Positions 13,806 to 24,615 of a stretch of 64,000 nucleotides of DNA are shown piece after piece. This DNA is from Mesorhabditis belari. Its lineage: Eukaryota; Nematoda; Chromadorea; Rhabditida; Rhabditidae. Each line of letters opens with the position of its first letter. Within the stretch, counting starts at the first letter, position 1. The notes beneath the pieces were generated by a model. It was not told where the DNA came from. It did not search any database and saw nothing but the letters and a program-made list of their open reading frames with translations. The translations under genes and the position numbers were made by a program. The stretch is from assembly GCA_958450365.1 (NCBI GenBank), contig CAUEEP010000731.1, forward strand, positions 248,001 to 312,000, in the 5' to 3' direction.

Positions 13806-16568
13806 AAAATTTTTTTTTTTTTTTTTTTATTATTTTTTATTTTTTTTTTTTAATTGGGGAATATAAAATTAAGGGGGGGTTGTTATGATTAAAAAAAGAA
13901 AAAAGGAAAATGATAAGGTGTTGTTTTTTTTTTATTGTTTATTTCAGAATTTTGATCATTCCCCCACCTCTTCTCGATTCCCCGTTATGTCTTCCGTTGT
14001 AAAGACGCGAGGCGACTTGTGTGGATGAGGCTGATCCACCGCCAGTCACTCCGCCAAATCCGCCACTGCCCGGCACACGCATCGAACCAACTCCGGAATC
14101 CTGGAATTGAAATTTCGATTACACTATAGCCACTAGTAATTTAACATTTAAACTTCAAGAGTTAGACAAAAAGAACACTGAATTGTCAAATTTTTAAAAA
14201 GTATCATCTAAGTTGAAACAAGGAAATTTTTTTTTGGTTAAAACCTTGGAACTATCAAAATAGAGTTTAAAGCTGTTTATTCTTATAAGAATTTGCCATA
14301 AGATAAGAAGATCTAGGATCTAAAGTTATGAAATGATTATCAAAAAGCTTTCCAGCCATGAAAGCTAAAAAAAAATACGTGTGGATCGCTGTTTGTTCAA
14401 CCATAAAAAAAGGCGGCTTTTGAATTTTTCCAATGCAAAAAAGTGAAGGCAAACTTCTTTCAGGTGTTGATATAAGCATTAAACTTGATCAAAGTTGCAA
14501 AAATAGCAGGAAATCTCAAGTATTAGAGCAAAAACTTGTTCAGTTTCAAGTTAAGTCCAGTTAAACTCGGTCGCATTCTTCAAATGGACCAACAAGGCAC
14601 TCGGCAACGACAAATGTTGATTCGAAAGAACAAGAATAAAAGTCAGGTTTCAAGCTGAATTATCTCAATTTTAGCGATCAAGCGCTAATGTTGGGTGTGA
14701 TTTAAATCCATCTAATTCTTTTTAAGACACCCTTTTAAGAAACTAAAAATTTCTCCCCAATTGACCACAGCTTTAAGCTCAAGTTAAGAAATTGAAAGAC
14801 CCTTAAACCCTTCGTGTGTCAATTTTATCGAAAATTTTAAACATTAGAAATAGATAATCAAATAAATTGAGATTACAATTCACATCGACAGCTAGATAGA
14901 TTTCAAAATTCATCTATTGATGGCTTTTCGCAAGAAGAAAGGGATTGAAAATCGGGGAAATCACCAAACAACCATCACTCATCAGAATTCAATGGAAACG
15001 ATTTACAGAAAAATAGATTCTATTGAATTTTGTAAATTCAGAATTTGTATGGGAAGCCTCGCGAAATAGATTGCTTTTTGCAAAAACTAAGTTTCAAAGT
15101 TATTGGTATGAAGGTGTAAAGTGGAGGAGATAATACGAAGCGTCTACCAGCATCAACAATAATTTTACAAAGTTTCGCTTCGAAATTCCCCACCGAATCA
15201 TCCCCAGAATGGCGTTTCCGATGATGTTTTCTCCGGTAACTGGTCGAGGGATGGCTGCAATAGATTTCTTCCATCAAGAACTCGAATATTAGACGTAGAT
15301 CTTACATTAGTTCAGCTCTTAGTAGCTAGAATTTTGATTTGAACAAAGCAAAAGATTTGCTTCAAATTTCCCTTGTTTCAGGGCGATCGGCGGTTAGTGA
15401 TCAGCTCAAAGCGTTTGGTGATCAGCTAATTTCCACGGAAGTCGAGAGAATAGGAATTGTCGATAGGTAGTTGAATACAGCCAAGCCACAGAAATAAATC
15501 TTGTAGCCTTGGAAATAGCCCAAATTCTTGAAAAACTTCAAAAACCCTTTTCCAGAGTGAAGTCAAGCAAATGTCGATTGCATTTTTTCACCTCTTTCCC
15601 CCAACACACCGGTCGTCGACCTCTCAGAATGAATAGAATGGTGAAAAAAGGTGAGTGTGGAGTGAGAAATGGGTACTTTTGAAGGAAAGGAGTAGTTGAG
15701 AAGTGGAATGAAAAGGTTGAAAAGAGAAGGTGAACAAGTACTGAAGTACTGCGATACTTGAAAGGAATTCAATGGAGAAGTTTGACTATATTTGGATGGT
15801 TGAGTGAATGAACAGCCGAACACCGAATATCCCTTTGATATTGGCAAACAGAACACTCTTTGATAACCGGCTCAATGAGCTTTCATCGAATTTCATCGAA
15901 ATCGATTTGGTGAAAGTTGTTGAGTTTCAATTTACGAGGTGTTTGAAGTTTTAACAATCGTTTAATGAAATATGAAAGCAAATTTCAAACAGAAATTGAT
16001 TAAAAATTGATAAAATAAAATGGATTGATTAAGAATGATCATGATTTAAAGTTTCAAAGTTCTCAACTCGCCAGCAACTATTAAGGCCGTAATAAAGTTT
16101 TTTACATATCGGATTTGATCTACAGTTTATTTCTATTCAATTTCAATTCCAGTCTGGCTTACAAAATTGACAACTCTTAATTAATAGCACAATAAAGAAG
16201 AAAGGAATCAATATGTTTTGATAGTAAAGCTAGACAAGTTTGATGCCTCAGATATCATCAAATTCTAATTGTAGAGATATTCAGCAAAGTTTTGAAAGTC
16301 GAGTTTCAAAATTCTCAACTCTAAATCAAAAATGAAGTAGTTATTGGTACGATATTTCCACGATATATAAAGTACGATATATTATTGGTATATTATTCTA
16401 CAATATATTATTGGTACGATTTTCTAGCACATCCGTTGAAAAATTCGTCTCAAAAACCAGAACTTTTCTGCAAAGTACAAAATTTCTCACCGAATCTCCG
16501 GAATGGCGTTTCCGGTGATGTTTCTTACGATTGCTGGTCGATGGATGACTGCAGTAGATTTCTTCCAT
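5658..16568 (-). CDS. Class II Rab11 family-interacting protein (RAB11FIP3/4, Nuf-like), about 379 aa
   Basis: Rab11 effector expected on recycling endosomes and at the centrosome/midbody. Minus-strand exons, 5' to 3': 16568-16491 (one possible first exon), 14100-13968, 9350-9283, 9127-8982, 8615-8510, 8090-7921, 7306-7183, 6796-6719, 6631-6530, 6073-5960, 5678-5658. The N-terminal part is Ser/Gly-rich and acidic ([23 protein letters not shown]). About 200 residues of heptad coiled coil follow, then a GRSLLEDG...SLAEELN linker. The C-terminal Rab11-binding domain carries [15 protein letters not shown] and [10 protein letters not shown], the pattern known from FIP3/FIP4. One junction needs a GC-AG intron (donor after 6530). 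No EF-hand exon, present in vertebrate FIP3, was found. Start and stop are each uncertain (see alternative first exons and 3' end). Introns of 4.6 kb or more lie upstream of the coiled-coil exons. Confidence 0.85.
7503..7743. mobile_element. Nested palindromes including a family 2 MITE copy
   Basis: A perfect 19-bp hairpin (7503-7543, 3-base loop) is followed by a palindrome around CGGTAATTTGTC (7561-7599). After that comes the body of a family 2 fold-back element: CCCAATTTTGGTATCATTCGA, AAGGCTCAGTCAATGA, and an outer TGGTGCCTTTTAG end. It sits in a Rab11-FIP intron. Related copies are at 18725 and 53512. Confidence 0.7.
8197..8243. repeat. 13-bp tandem repeat
   Basis: CCTTTTGCCTTGG is repeated about three and a half times in a Rab11-FIP intron. 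No coding role visible. Confidence 0.85.
8369..8486. mobile_element. Palindromic MITE, family 1
   Basis: Contains the CAGCAACGATTTGGTGTCA core, both GCACTCAATTCTTCGATTTCC-type arms, and the right end GGAGAGCAGAAAGTAC. It ends about 24 bases from the Rab11-FIP exon 8510-8615, so it lies hard against that exon's donor site. Confidence 0.8.
10958..11028. mobile_element. Family 1 MITE, right half only
   Basis: AAGTGCGCCAAAAAGCGG through GAGAGCATAAAGTACAC matches the right arm of the family. The left arm and core are missing. Confidence 0.65.
11028..11260. mobile_element. Fold-back element with about 65-bp inverted ends
   Basis: The left arm (TACTGGACAATGAAATATCA, then GATCGTCACTTTCGCGCGTC, ending near 11095) recurs inverted from about 11190 to 11257. 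The spacer of about 100 bp is unrelated sequence. Arm identity is very high, suggesting recent origin or gene-conversion upkeep. It abuts the half MITE to its left. Confidence 0.75.
11687..11850. mobile_element. Palindromic MITE, family 1 (full copy)
   Basis: The best-preserved copy in the Rab11-FIP introns: AAGTACACTTTGTGCTCTCC end, CTTTCTGGCG arm, CAGCAACGATTTGGTGTCACG core, then mirrored arms to GAGAGTATAAAGTTTA. Confidence 0.8.
13540..13860. repeat. Low-complexity T/A/G homopolymer tract, probably unreliable sequence
   Basis: Runs of T, A and G with almost no C for about 320 bases. It looks like a failed or collapsed consensus of a simple repeat rather than natural unique sequence. It lies in the Rab11-FIP intron just downstream of exon 13968-14100. 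Confidence 0.7.
15194..15274 (-). CDS. Candidate alternative first exon 1a of the Rab11-FIP gene (27 codons)
   Basis: Begins [20 protein letters not shown] and ends ...HSGDDS at a TCG|GTGGGG donor in phase 0, matching the phase-0 acceptor of the next coding exon (14100). It is a clear paralogue of exon 16491-16568 about 1.3 kb upstream. The repeated coding match, with synonymous changes, implies that selection has acted on the peptide. Basic and Ser-rich; no recognised domain. Confidence 0.5.
16491..16568 (-). CDS. Candidate alternative first exon 1b of the Rab11-FIP gene (26 codons)
   Basis: Encodes [20 protein letters not shown] followed by RHSGDS, ending at a strong TCG|GTGAGA donor in phase 0. 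It is nearly identical in protein to exon 15194-15274 (N for Y, K for R, one D fewer). Either exon splices in frame onto DSGVGSMRV at 14100. The better donor is why I used this copy for the main model. Confidence 0.55.
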
Positions 16569-18422
16569 AAAATGATTGCAATCGGTGTGCAAGGACTAAT
16601 ATGTTAAAGAAATTTCAAGAATCAAATATAATATAGATTGAGATCGTTTAAGAAAGTAGGTTTTCTGGAGAAAATTTCAATCTGACTCAGCGATCAGACT
16701 GGAAACGAATTTAGTTTAAGTCGAGTTTCAATATTGAACAGATTCGCTGTCAGCCACAATACTTAATAAATGTACGAATTCAGTTAGACGAATTTAGAAT
16801 ATACTGAAATAAGCAGTATTGTAGTGAAGAAGTGAAAGCTCAAGCAGTCAGACTTCGATAGCCAAAGCCCCTCAAAAATCTGGTGTTGATTGACCAGTCG
16901 GCTTCAATACTGAAATGAAAGCCCCAATCAGACTCCAACAATTCAGTCGAATTCGGCCAACTGACGCAGTTCAGGAGCTGAACTCTCTCAGCTTACTCAT
17001 CCATTAGCGGGTCGATATCCCCTCTCTGTCCTCGTTTTCCCTCTCTTCTCCTATTTATTCACCTGTTCCATTCACATTTTCTTTTCCGCATTTCAATATA
17101 TTTCTCTTCACTCGCATGGCAACCGTAGCCAAGTAAAAAAATCGATTTGTCTTCGGCTGTCGATTGCGCAATCGTTGTTGACGAAATGAAAGTGAATTGC
17201 TCAAAAAGTTGTTCAAAAATAGTCTAGCATAAAAGTAAACACTAGAAAGGTCGATTCGAATTTGATTTCATGGAATGAAATTTGCAAATGTTTTTAGTTT
17301 CATGCTAGTCAAGCCTCAAAGGTGCGGATTGGTTAGAATCATTGCAAAGAGGAAGGGAAAAAGTAATGAAAATTGCGCGTTTTAAGCAAAAACTAAACAG
17401 ACACCAACAAGAATATTTTAAGAAAGAGCAATTAAAGTGTAGAATCGAGAGAAACAATACTTCTAGAATACTAGAAAACAATCTACAATCTGCAATCATC
17501 AACATAATTATTCGAATTCTCTTGTAAGACGAAAGACAAAAATTAGAGCTTAATTTCATTGTTGTAAGTGTCAGAGGAAAGCAATTCAAAGTTGTTTACT
17601 ACAACAAAAAAGATTTAGTTTCAATTTGAGAGGGGGAAAGCTTCGAGATTTGTGATCAGTATAATGAAAAAATCGACATAGTAATAAAAAAGCGAATTCA
17701 ATTCCCGGAGTTTAAAAGCAAAAACAGAAAACCCAATTTTTAACAAGATACAGCAAAACAACAAAAACCTAGTTTCAAGTTAAAATAAAATAAGCTTCCA
17801 GATTTGGGACCAGTGGTTAAAAAAAAAGACCAGCGGAACAAAAAGCTGATACGATAGTTTATCAAGCTTTTTGAAAACACACCGATTAACAATTCAACTT
17901 GCATAAATGAAAAGAAAGAAAAATGAACCCAAACGCTCAAAGTTCGCCGGCTTTCCCCCATCCTTCCGAATGACACCAATTGGATTGTCAAGTGTGAATA
18001 AATGGAGGAGAACTTGTCTGACACAAGAGACAAAAAACGAAAAAAAAAGAGAGATTCCCTTTGATTCTTTTTCCTTTTGACTGTATCAAGTGGATCCACT
18101 CACTTCTTTTTTTCTTTTCTTTCTTTTCTCAGTCTTTTCTTTGTGAACGAGTCACCTCACCGTCAAACTATCCGCTTTTTTTATTTCTTCTCAGTTTTCA
18201 CCTGGTTGGCGGTTGTGAAATCGAAAAGTTAAGTTGAATTGAAGGTTTTATAAAAATGTTTTATAAAAAGCTTTAAGATTCAAGCAGACTTCAAACGAAA
18301 TAAAAAGAAGCTTTTGTTGGAAAAGAGGTTTCAAGTTTAGTCTGGTCAAAGATTTGGGTTTTAGCTTCATTTTTTTCTGGATGGTTTTGGTTTAAAATTT
18401 GTAAAAAGACAGTTTTCTGGAA

Positions 18423-18559
18423 GTCAAATCAAGTTTCGATCAAACAAAGGGATGTAGAATGAATCCCCTCAAAGCAGCGATTTGGTGTCACGAGAGAAAA
18501 TGGAATTGAGTGCGCCAGAAGATCAAATAAAGTTTCGGTCAAACAAAGGGATGTAGAAT
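18423..18559. repeat. About 38-bp direct repeats flanking a MITE fragment
   Basis: A 38-base phrase (18423-18460, containing CAAACAAAGGGATGTAGAAT) recurs at 18521-18559 with only a few changes. A family 1 MITE fragment (18461-18520, GCGATTTGGTGTCACGAGAG) fills the gap exactly. This is far longer than a normal target-site duplication. Confidence 0.75.
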
Positions 18560-18724
18560 TTTTGCATTTTGCAAATTTTGAAAAATTGCATCACGAAAAA
18601 AACGGCGTCCCAGAGATTGCTTCTAGACTGAGGGCTTTGGGTCCTTGGATTTGAAATCAAAAGAATCTTTCGGAGAGTTTTATCAATGAGCACGCTTCTC
18701 TCAAACTTTATCTAACAACACTTG

Positions 18725-18906
18725 CTAAAAGGCACCCATTTTAGACAAACTACCGTAACCCGCCCGCCGTTTTTCCTCCATCTAGCCGAATTTTGTGTCA
18801 TTCGATGAGGAATCACAAGGCTCAGTCAATCAGGCCAAAGTTGGGCTGGTCGATTGGAAGATTACAGTAAATTACAGTAATTTGTCTGAAATTGGTGCCT
18901 TTCAGG
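18725..18906. mobile_element. Family 2 MITE copy
   Basis: Ends TAAAAGGCACCCATTTTAGA and GAAATTGGTGCCTTTCAG are inverted copies of each other, followed inwards by CAAACTACCGTAA / TTACAGTAATTTGT. The internal AAGGCTCAGTCAATCA is shared with the copy at 7.6 kb. Confidence 0.75.
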
Positions 18907-19583
18907 AACGACGAATCGTAAAATCTTTAAAATACGGTTTTACGCATATTTTTTTTTTTTGCTTAACAAAGCAATCCGGAACCAAAAAAAATGATGATGC
19001 TAGAGAAAGCAAAGAAACTGGGGATGGGGGCGTCTCCCGCAGAAATACACACTGACAAACTGACGAAGAAATAGACAAATAGACGGAGAGAAAAAAAAAG
19101 GAAAAATGAGATGATACAAAGGGACCAATGGGGAATCAAGAAAGGGAAATTGAATGAGCAAATAAATATCTAGGTGATGTATTTTTATATTTTTGTTGTT
19201 AATTGTGAGTTTGAAAAAGTGATGTTTCAAAATATTGGATTTTACAATGAATTTCCCTACGGTAATATGACGCACTCCATCGTTGCCTCAAAGAATTTTT
19301 GACGACATAAAATTCATTTTTAACGCATTTTCGACGGTATTTTTCACCTTTTACCGTCGATTATCGTCACGATAATCGACGCTATTTTTTTTCTCGTTAT
19401 CGGGATCGCCTGGGGGGGGGAGCTGGGACAGTGATATCTTTTGGCATCAATGTGACTCTTGGGGAGGAAAAAGACTTGTTGGGGGGTTTTTTTTTTAATG
19501 GGGGTGTGGTGAAAGGGGATTTTGGTTGAGTTTTTTTTTTTTGGGGGGTTTGAGGAAAGGGGGAATACTGGGCTTGGATCTGG

Positions 19584-19685
19584 TGAATCCCCTCAAAGCT
19601 ACGATTTGGTGCCACGAGAGAAAATGGAATTGAGTGCACCAGAAGGGGTGGGTTTACGCAAATATGAAATCACGAAGTATACTTT
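19584..19685. mobile_element. Family 1 MITE, truncated subfamily
   Basis: GAATCCCCTCAAAGCTACGA plus GGAATTGAGTGCACCAGAAG. It shares its truncated left edge (GAATCCCCTCAAAG) with the fragment at 18461, so the two are siblings of one deleted form. Confidence 0.7.
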
Positions 19686-22600
19686 AGAAAGTAGTTTAGA
19701 GCTTAATTGCAAAAAAAACGTTTGTTCAATTAATGACTGCCAAAAAGAAACAACTCTTTTAACTTAAAACTCAATTTTTTTAAAACTGAAATTTCATTTT
19801 TAGCGTAAATTCTATACAAAAATGGTTCTAATGTTCTAATCGAAATGTTTCCCATTTTTCGCGAATTCTGAACACATTTCCCGAGTCAGAAATCCATTGA
19901 CAATCGGATTGGTTTGGCGACTCTTTCGAAAGACAAACAAATCCACCCTTGTGACCCTTTTTGAAAAAGAAAAGAATGGTTCTTTTTTTGGTTCAATTAT
20001 TGTCAAAAAAACAGTCAACACGCTGCTTTTTGGCTGAAAATAGCTACAATTCGATGGAAAGCTCTTGAGCAAAAAAAATTGGATAAATCAAAGAACTGGG
20101 GGTTTCAAATTATTCAACTCAAAAGCAAAAATGGATATTCAATCAGTTTGAGTGCAATACTGGTTTTGCAATCATTATGAAACCATTCCGATTAAGAGTG
20201 AAAAGCAAAAAGGAAACGTTTACAAGCAAAGGTGAAGTATAAAAAGGGAATAAAAGTTGAAGTTTCGCTGGGCGGTGTAACTTAAAGGAAATTTAGCAAA
20301 AAATGGTTTAAATTTTCGTGTTTCAAAGCAAAAGAAAATAGCTTAAATTTTTGCGTTTCAAAATATCGAAGTTGTTTCGGATCATGAAATTTTAGTGGTT
20401 GATGGGTTGCGCGTTCAAATCTTTTCTATAAAATGTCTATATTCAATTCCATATTCAAAAGAATGTGAGAAAGTTCGGAATACATATTCTAAATTTTCGT
20501 GTTTCAAAATATGCAATTTCTTTTTGGATTAATAAAAATCAATTTTGAAAGAAATGCTTGAAAATATTGTGAAATTTTTGAGAAAACCCAAAAATTTCGA
20601 GATGACCTATCTGTAAATTCTGACAAAAATAATCCATAAGATTCTCGGAGAATTTTGCGGTGATTCACCCGCTTAACATTTACAGAGTTGTCGAGATTTG
20701 AAACTTTGAAAAAAAAAGTGTTTCTATTTGCGAAATGCGGTTTGCCCATTTTTTTGAGTAGAGATCAGCAAGGAAAGGAATTTTTTCAAGAAAACAAGTT
20801 GCAATTCATTGCGAGGAAATTCGTTGTACTAGCTCTTTGAATTGGCTCAAAATTCGGGTAAAATTGAAACCGCAAATTTCTTGCCGATAGAAACAGAAGT
20901 TGAAGAAGTTGATTAAGTTGTTCAAAAATTGTCAAACTTAAGGAAAATCAAAATTTCAAAAGGAAAACAACAAATTCTGATTAATTTTTTTTATAGTTTT
21001 AGTATTGAAAAGTTTTTAAAAGTTCGAAAATGTTTCCCAGAATCCCCATTTGTTATTCCTTGTTTCGGGTTCACTGAAAAAAGAAATGAAATTCGAAACT
21101 TTTGCGTCCATTTGAGAATTTGTAAAGCAAGAGGATGGAACTCTTCTCTAAATTTTGCCCCAGAACCGGGGAAATTTGAAACAAACGGCTCTATGGGGGG
21201 GGTTTAGTTCAATTTTATTGTTTTTCTTTTTACATTGCAGCTAATATTAACGCTAAAAGCCGTGAGGGCCGGACTAAACTATTCGCTCTGATCTCTATTT
21301 GATCTTTTTTGAAACTCAATAATCAAAAAATCAGAAAAACCAAGGATTTATCGAATTTTCGCTTTTTATTCAAGAGCCAACTAAAGTATTGAATTTATCG
21401 ATTTAAAATTGCGTTTAGAAAGTGAATTAGAAGCACTATTTCCTTTAGATTTCCCTGTTTACATGTTGGATCGAAAATATTGTCCTTTTTACAATTGAAT
21501 CAAAAATGACACAAACGATGATTGATCGGTGTTACATTGAGAAATGATATATTTCAGTGGAAAGAAGGTGATCAATTTCAGGAAATCACTAATGGGATTG
21601 GTGAATTGCTTGAGCATTGGTGAATAGAAAAGCTAGAAGATAAAAAGTAGGTGAATAGGTAAAAGATTTCAAAGAAAAAAGACCATGAAGAGTTCATTTT
21701 ATTTGATGAGAAAGAGGTACTCAAGATTGAAATTCAAAGCCAGAAGCCGGTTCTCTTTGATCCGTTCCATCAATCAGGTTTACGATGCAAGGGGCTAATC
21801 AAATTAGGGCGATTTCCATTCAAGAAAAAGCTTTTCCAGCAAAATGATCGGGATTTTAACTGTAAATAAAGAAAAAAAATAAAGTTTCAACTTTCTGATC
21901 TTCTTGATTGTTTATGAATCTTTAATAATCAAAAAATGGAATCCAGAAAATTAACTAAACCAAGGCGAAGTTTTCAAAGTGACAAAAAGCGCAAACCGAT
22001 ATTCGATTTTCCGTTGTGTTAGCCGCATTGAAAAGAGGCTTTGACTCGAGTTTGGACAAAGAAAAGAACAAGGAGAAGGGAAAAAAACGACAGAAAAATG
22101 GGGACAGTCCTCGTCGTTCAAACATTCATTCAGAACACACACAACAAAGGGGAAAAGGCGGCACTGCGCTTGAGAAACACGAGAAACGAACGACACAAAA
22201 TCCCAAAATAGACGCTCTTCCGGGTCAACAGGTTTCATGATTTTCTAAAATGCACTTATTTTAGAAAATCAGGAATCAGGAAGGAGGTAGTTACAAGATG
22301 GTCGATATAAAAGCTTCGAAGCAAAAACTTAGCTCGACTAGTCAACAAAACCCAGTCGAGGCAAAGGGAATGGGTTCGTTTTCGGGTCAAAAGAGAAATG
22401 GATGGATATCCCCATTCTTTTTTCTTTTCCACACTCACTTACATTTGCATATTCTCATCAAAAATTCGCCGACTTGGAAAGAAAAAGAGAAATGAACCCA
22501 AGAAAGGCTTTTGGAAACAAAAGAAATGGAAAAGTGAACAATTTTAGTCATTCTGAGTATTGTGACAAAAGAATACAAAGGCAATTCTGTGGTTTAAAAC

Positions 22601-23119
22601 TAGCCCTAGATTATTATGCTGACAGGATAGAGAAATTCTGACATTTTTTAAACAAATAATTCAAAAGTCAAATGACTGGAATAACTGGAAATGACTGGAA
22701 CGGTTTGTTGAACAACAAAGTTTCAAAGTGTGCTGCTAGAGAAAGAAAATTTCGAGTTTATTTTCTGTGCCTTCTGTATTCCAGACTCAAATTGTTAATT
22801 ATATAAATGTTGAATGCGAAGCTGGATAAGACAATGAATTCATTCTGGTTAATAGCTAAAGTAAAGAAAAAATTGATTCTGGTTAACAGTAAAGAAACAG
22901 CGAAAGTTGAAACTTGTGATTTAAAGATCGAGATCGAGTCTTCAGATGGAGTCTAAAGCTCAACTTATTCTAGACAAAAGGTCAAAATTTTGGTAATCAG
23001 TTCAAGGTAATTGATTCTGGTTAACAGTAAAGAAACAGCTAAAGTTGTTTTAAAACGATAAATAATATTTTTTTTATTATTTTGTAAACAAAATTGTAAT
23101 TTGTCTCGAAAAAACTCAC

Positions 23120-23155
23120 ATCATCTCCAGCGAGTGCCTCGAAAACCTCGGTCAT
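23120..23155 (-). CDS. Candidate distal first exon of the Rab11-FIP gene (12 codons)
   Basis: Reads MTEVFEALAGDD and ends at a strong GAT|GTGAGT donor in phase 0, compatible with the 14100 acceptor. Using it would make the first intron about 9 kb and extend the gene to 23.2 kb. The short acidic/hydrophobic peptide looks coding, but it is only 12 codons and could be chance. Confidence 0.3.
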
Positions 23156-23650
23156 CCAACAGTTCACTCAAAAGGGAAACCCGAGAAGTATTGAGGCAAA
23201 GGATTGTCTGCAAAAATTTGATTTCATACTGATATTTTGTTGGAACAGAAAAGCCTAAGCCTTGATGGCAAAAACAATACAAACAATACAAAAACAAAAC
23301 AAACAACAAACAACAACAACAACAATACAAATGTATTCTTTTTGAAATGAATCTTGCGAGTGACTAAAACGCTTTAAGACTACTTATCTTGAGTCAAATT
23401 GAAACATGACTTTATAAAGCACTGAGAAAAGGTTTCTATTGCAATATTTAATGCAAAAAATCCAAAAATTTGGAGGAAATGTGGATAATTCAACTATTTT
23501 CCAGATCAAGTGATGGCAAAGAAGGAAATGGTATTGAATAAATCATTTTAGAGCAAAGAAGTTCTTCAAAATGAAACATGACTTTCGAATTTTGTAAAGT
23601 GCTAAAAGCTCTATCTTTATCAATAAAAATCAATGTAAAATAGAAATTTG

Positions 23651-23713
23651 AAGTCAGCCGACTATTTTCAAGTCAAGTCAGCCGACTATTTTCCAGTCAA
23701 GTCAGCCGACTAT
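23651..23713. repeat. About 25-bp tandem repeat
   Basis: AAGTCAGCCGACTATTTTC with a short TCAAGTC-type linker, three copies, the last one diverging after GACTATT. Confidence 0.85.
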
Positions 23714-24130
23714 TATTTCACATCAATTCATGACAGAATAAAAGCGATAGAATTGTATGATAACAACTTTTTGAAGCGTTAACCACCCATACATTAGGAT
23801 CCTTGATAGAAAACAGAAGCAATTCAATTTTGAAACTTTTATTTTTAAAAGCCATCAAGTCTTTCTTCATTTGTTTTTAGTTTTGAGAAACAAAAAAAAA
23901 TCGATATAACCGTCTCACCTGAGCCGGCAAAAATACAGAAAAAAAAGAAAAAAAAACAGGGGAGACGGAGAGGGAAAAGCACAAATTGGTGAGTTGGGTG
24001 AAATGAGGTGAGTGGAGAGGGGAGATTGAGGGGAGTCGGGGGAAGGAGGGCTTGATTTTATCGTAATTCCCCCACTGCCATTCGAATTTCGACATCGAAA
24101 AGATGGACAGTTCGTTTTCGAAAAGCCACC

Positions 24131-24206
24131 TGTAAACACCCCCTTTCTGGCGCACTCAATTCTCGGATTTCCCCTCGTTTCTGTGAAGGGAAAATGGAAG
24201 AATCTA
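24131..24206. mobile_element. Family 1 MITE, left arm and shortened core
   Basis: TGTAAACACCCCCTTTCTGG, GCGCACTCAATTC, then an altered centre (CTCGTTTCTGTGAAGGG) and part of the right arm (AAAATGGAAGAAT). Confidence 0.7.
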
Positions 24207-24615
24207 TTTTAAATGTATCGAAATTTCTTTTGTTTCAAGAAATTTTCCAGCTGGATTTGCGGGCATTTTATGGCCGTTTTGGGAGAAGCGAATCATATTT
24301 TTTCGGCCGAACAAAATTTTTTTGTACTCTTTCGAAAGATTAAAGATAAGCAGTAACGGGGAATTTCGGTGGTGTGCTTTTTCAGGTAAAAAATTGACAA
24401 CAAAATCGATTAACTGAAGTTTTTAAAGGAAATTTCTTTTTGAGTTACTCTTAAGTTACTTCAGACTAAAACTTTACTAATAGTAAGTGGCTCGAAAATT
24501 CCAAAGTTGAAACCTACTTTTGAAAGCTAGGTTAACGCTGGCAACTTTTTTGAGGATACTACTTGATAGCGTTATAAAACTCCATAAAACAAGTACTAAA
24601 AACGAAAAATTATTT

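Larger units (their letters stand above)
9351..13967. other. 4.6-kb Rab11-FIP intron
   Basis: No exon-like frame was found. It holds a half MITE (10958-11028), a 230-bp fold-back element (11028-11260), a full family 1 MITE (11687-11850), a short palindrome around AGATCAATTCC (12503-12535), a low-quality poly-T tract (13540-13860), and many GTTTCAA/TTGAAAC heptamers. Confidence 0.5.
16569..23119. other. Gene-poor stretch, possibly Rab11-FIP intron 1
   Basis: No confident exon. Contents: MITE fragments at 18461 and 19584, a family 2 MITE at 18725, G-rich runs near 19410 and 21190, a triplicated phrase (CTGGTTAACAGTAAAGAAACA) near 22843-23045, and many GTTTCAA/TTGAAAC heptamers. Confidence 0.45.

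Noticed and set aside
17740..18099. 119-codon minus-strand frame in the gene-poor stretch
   Set aside because: Phe/Ser-rich composition of AT-rich DNA; no splice signals or conserved motif.
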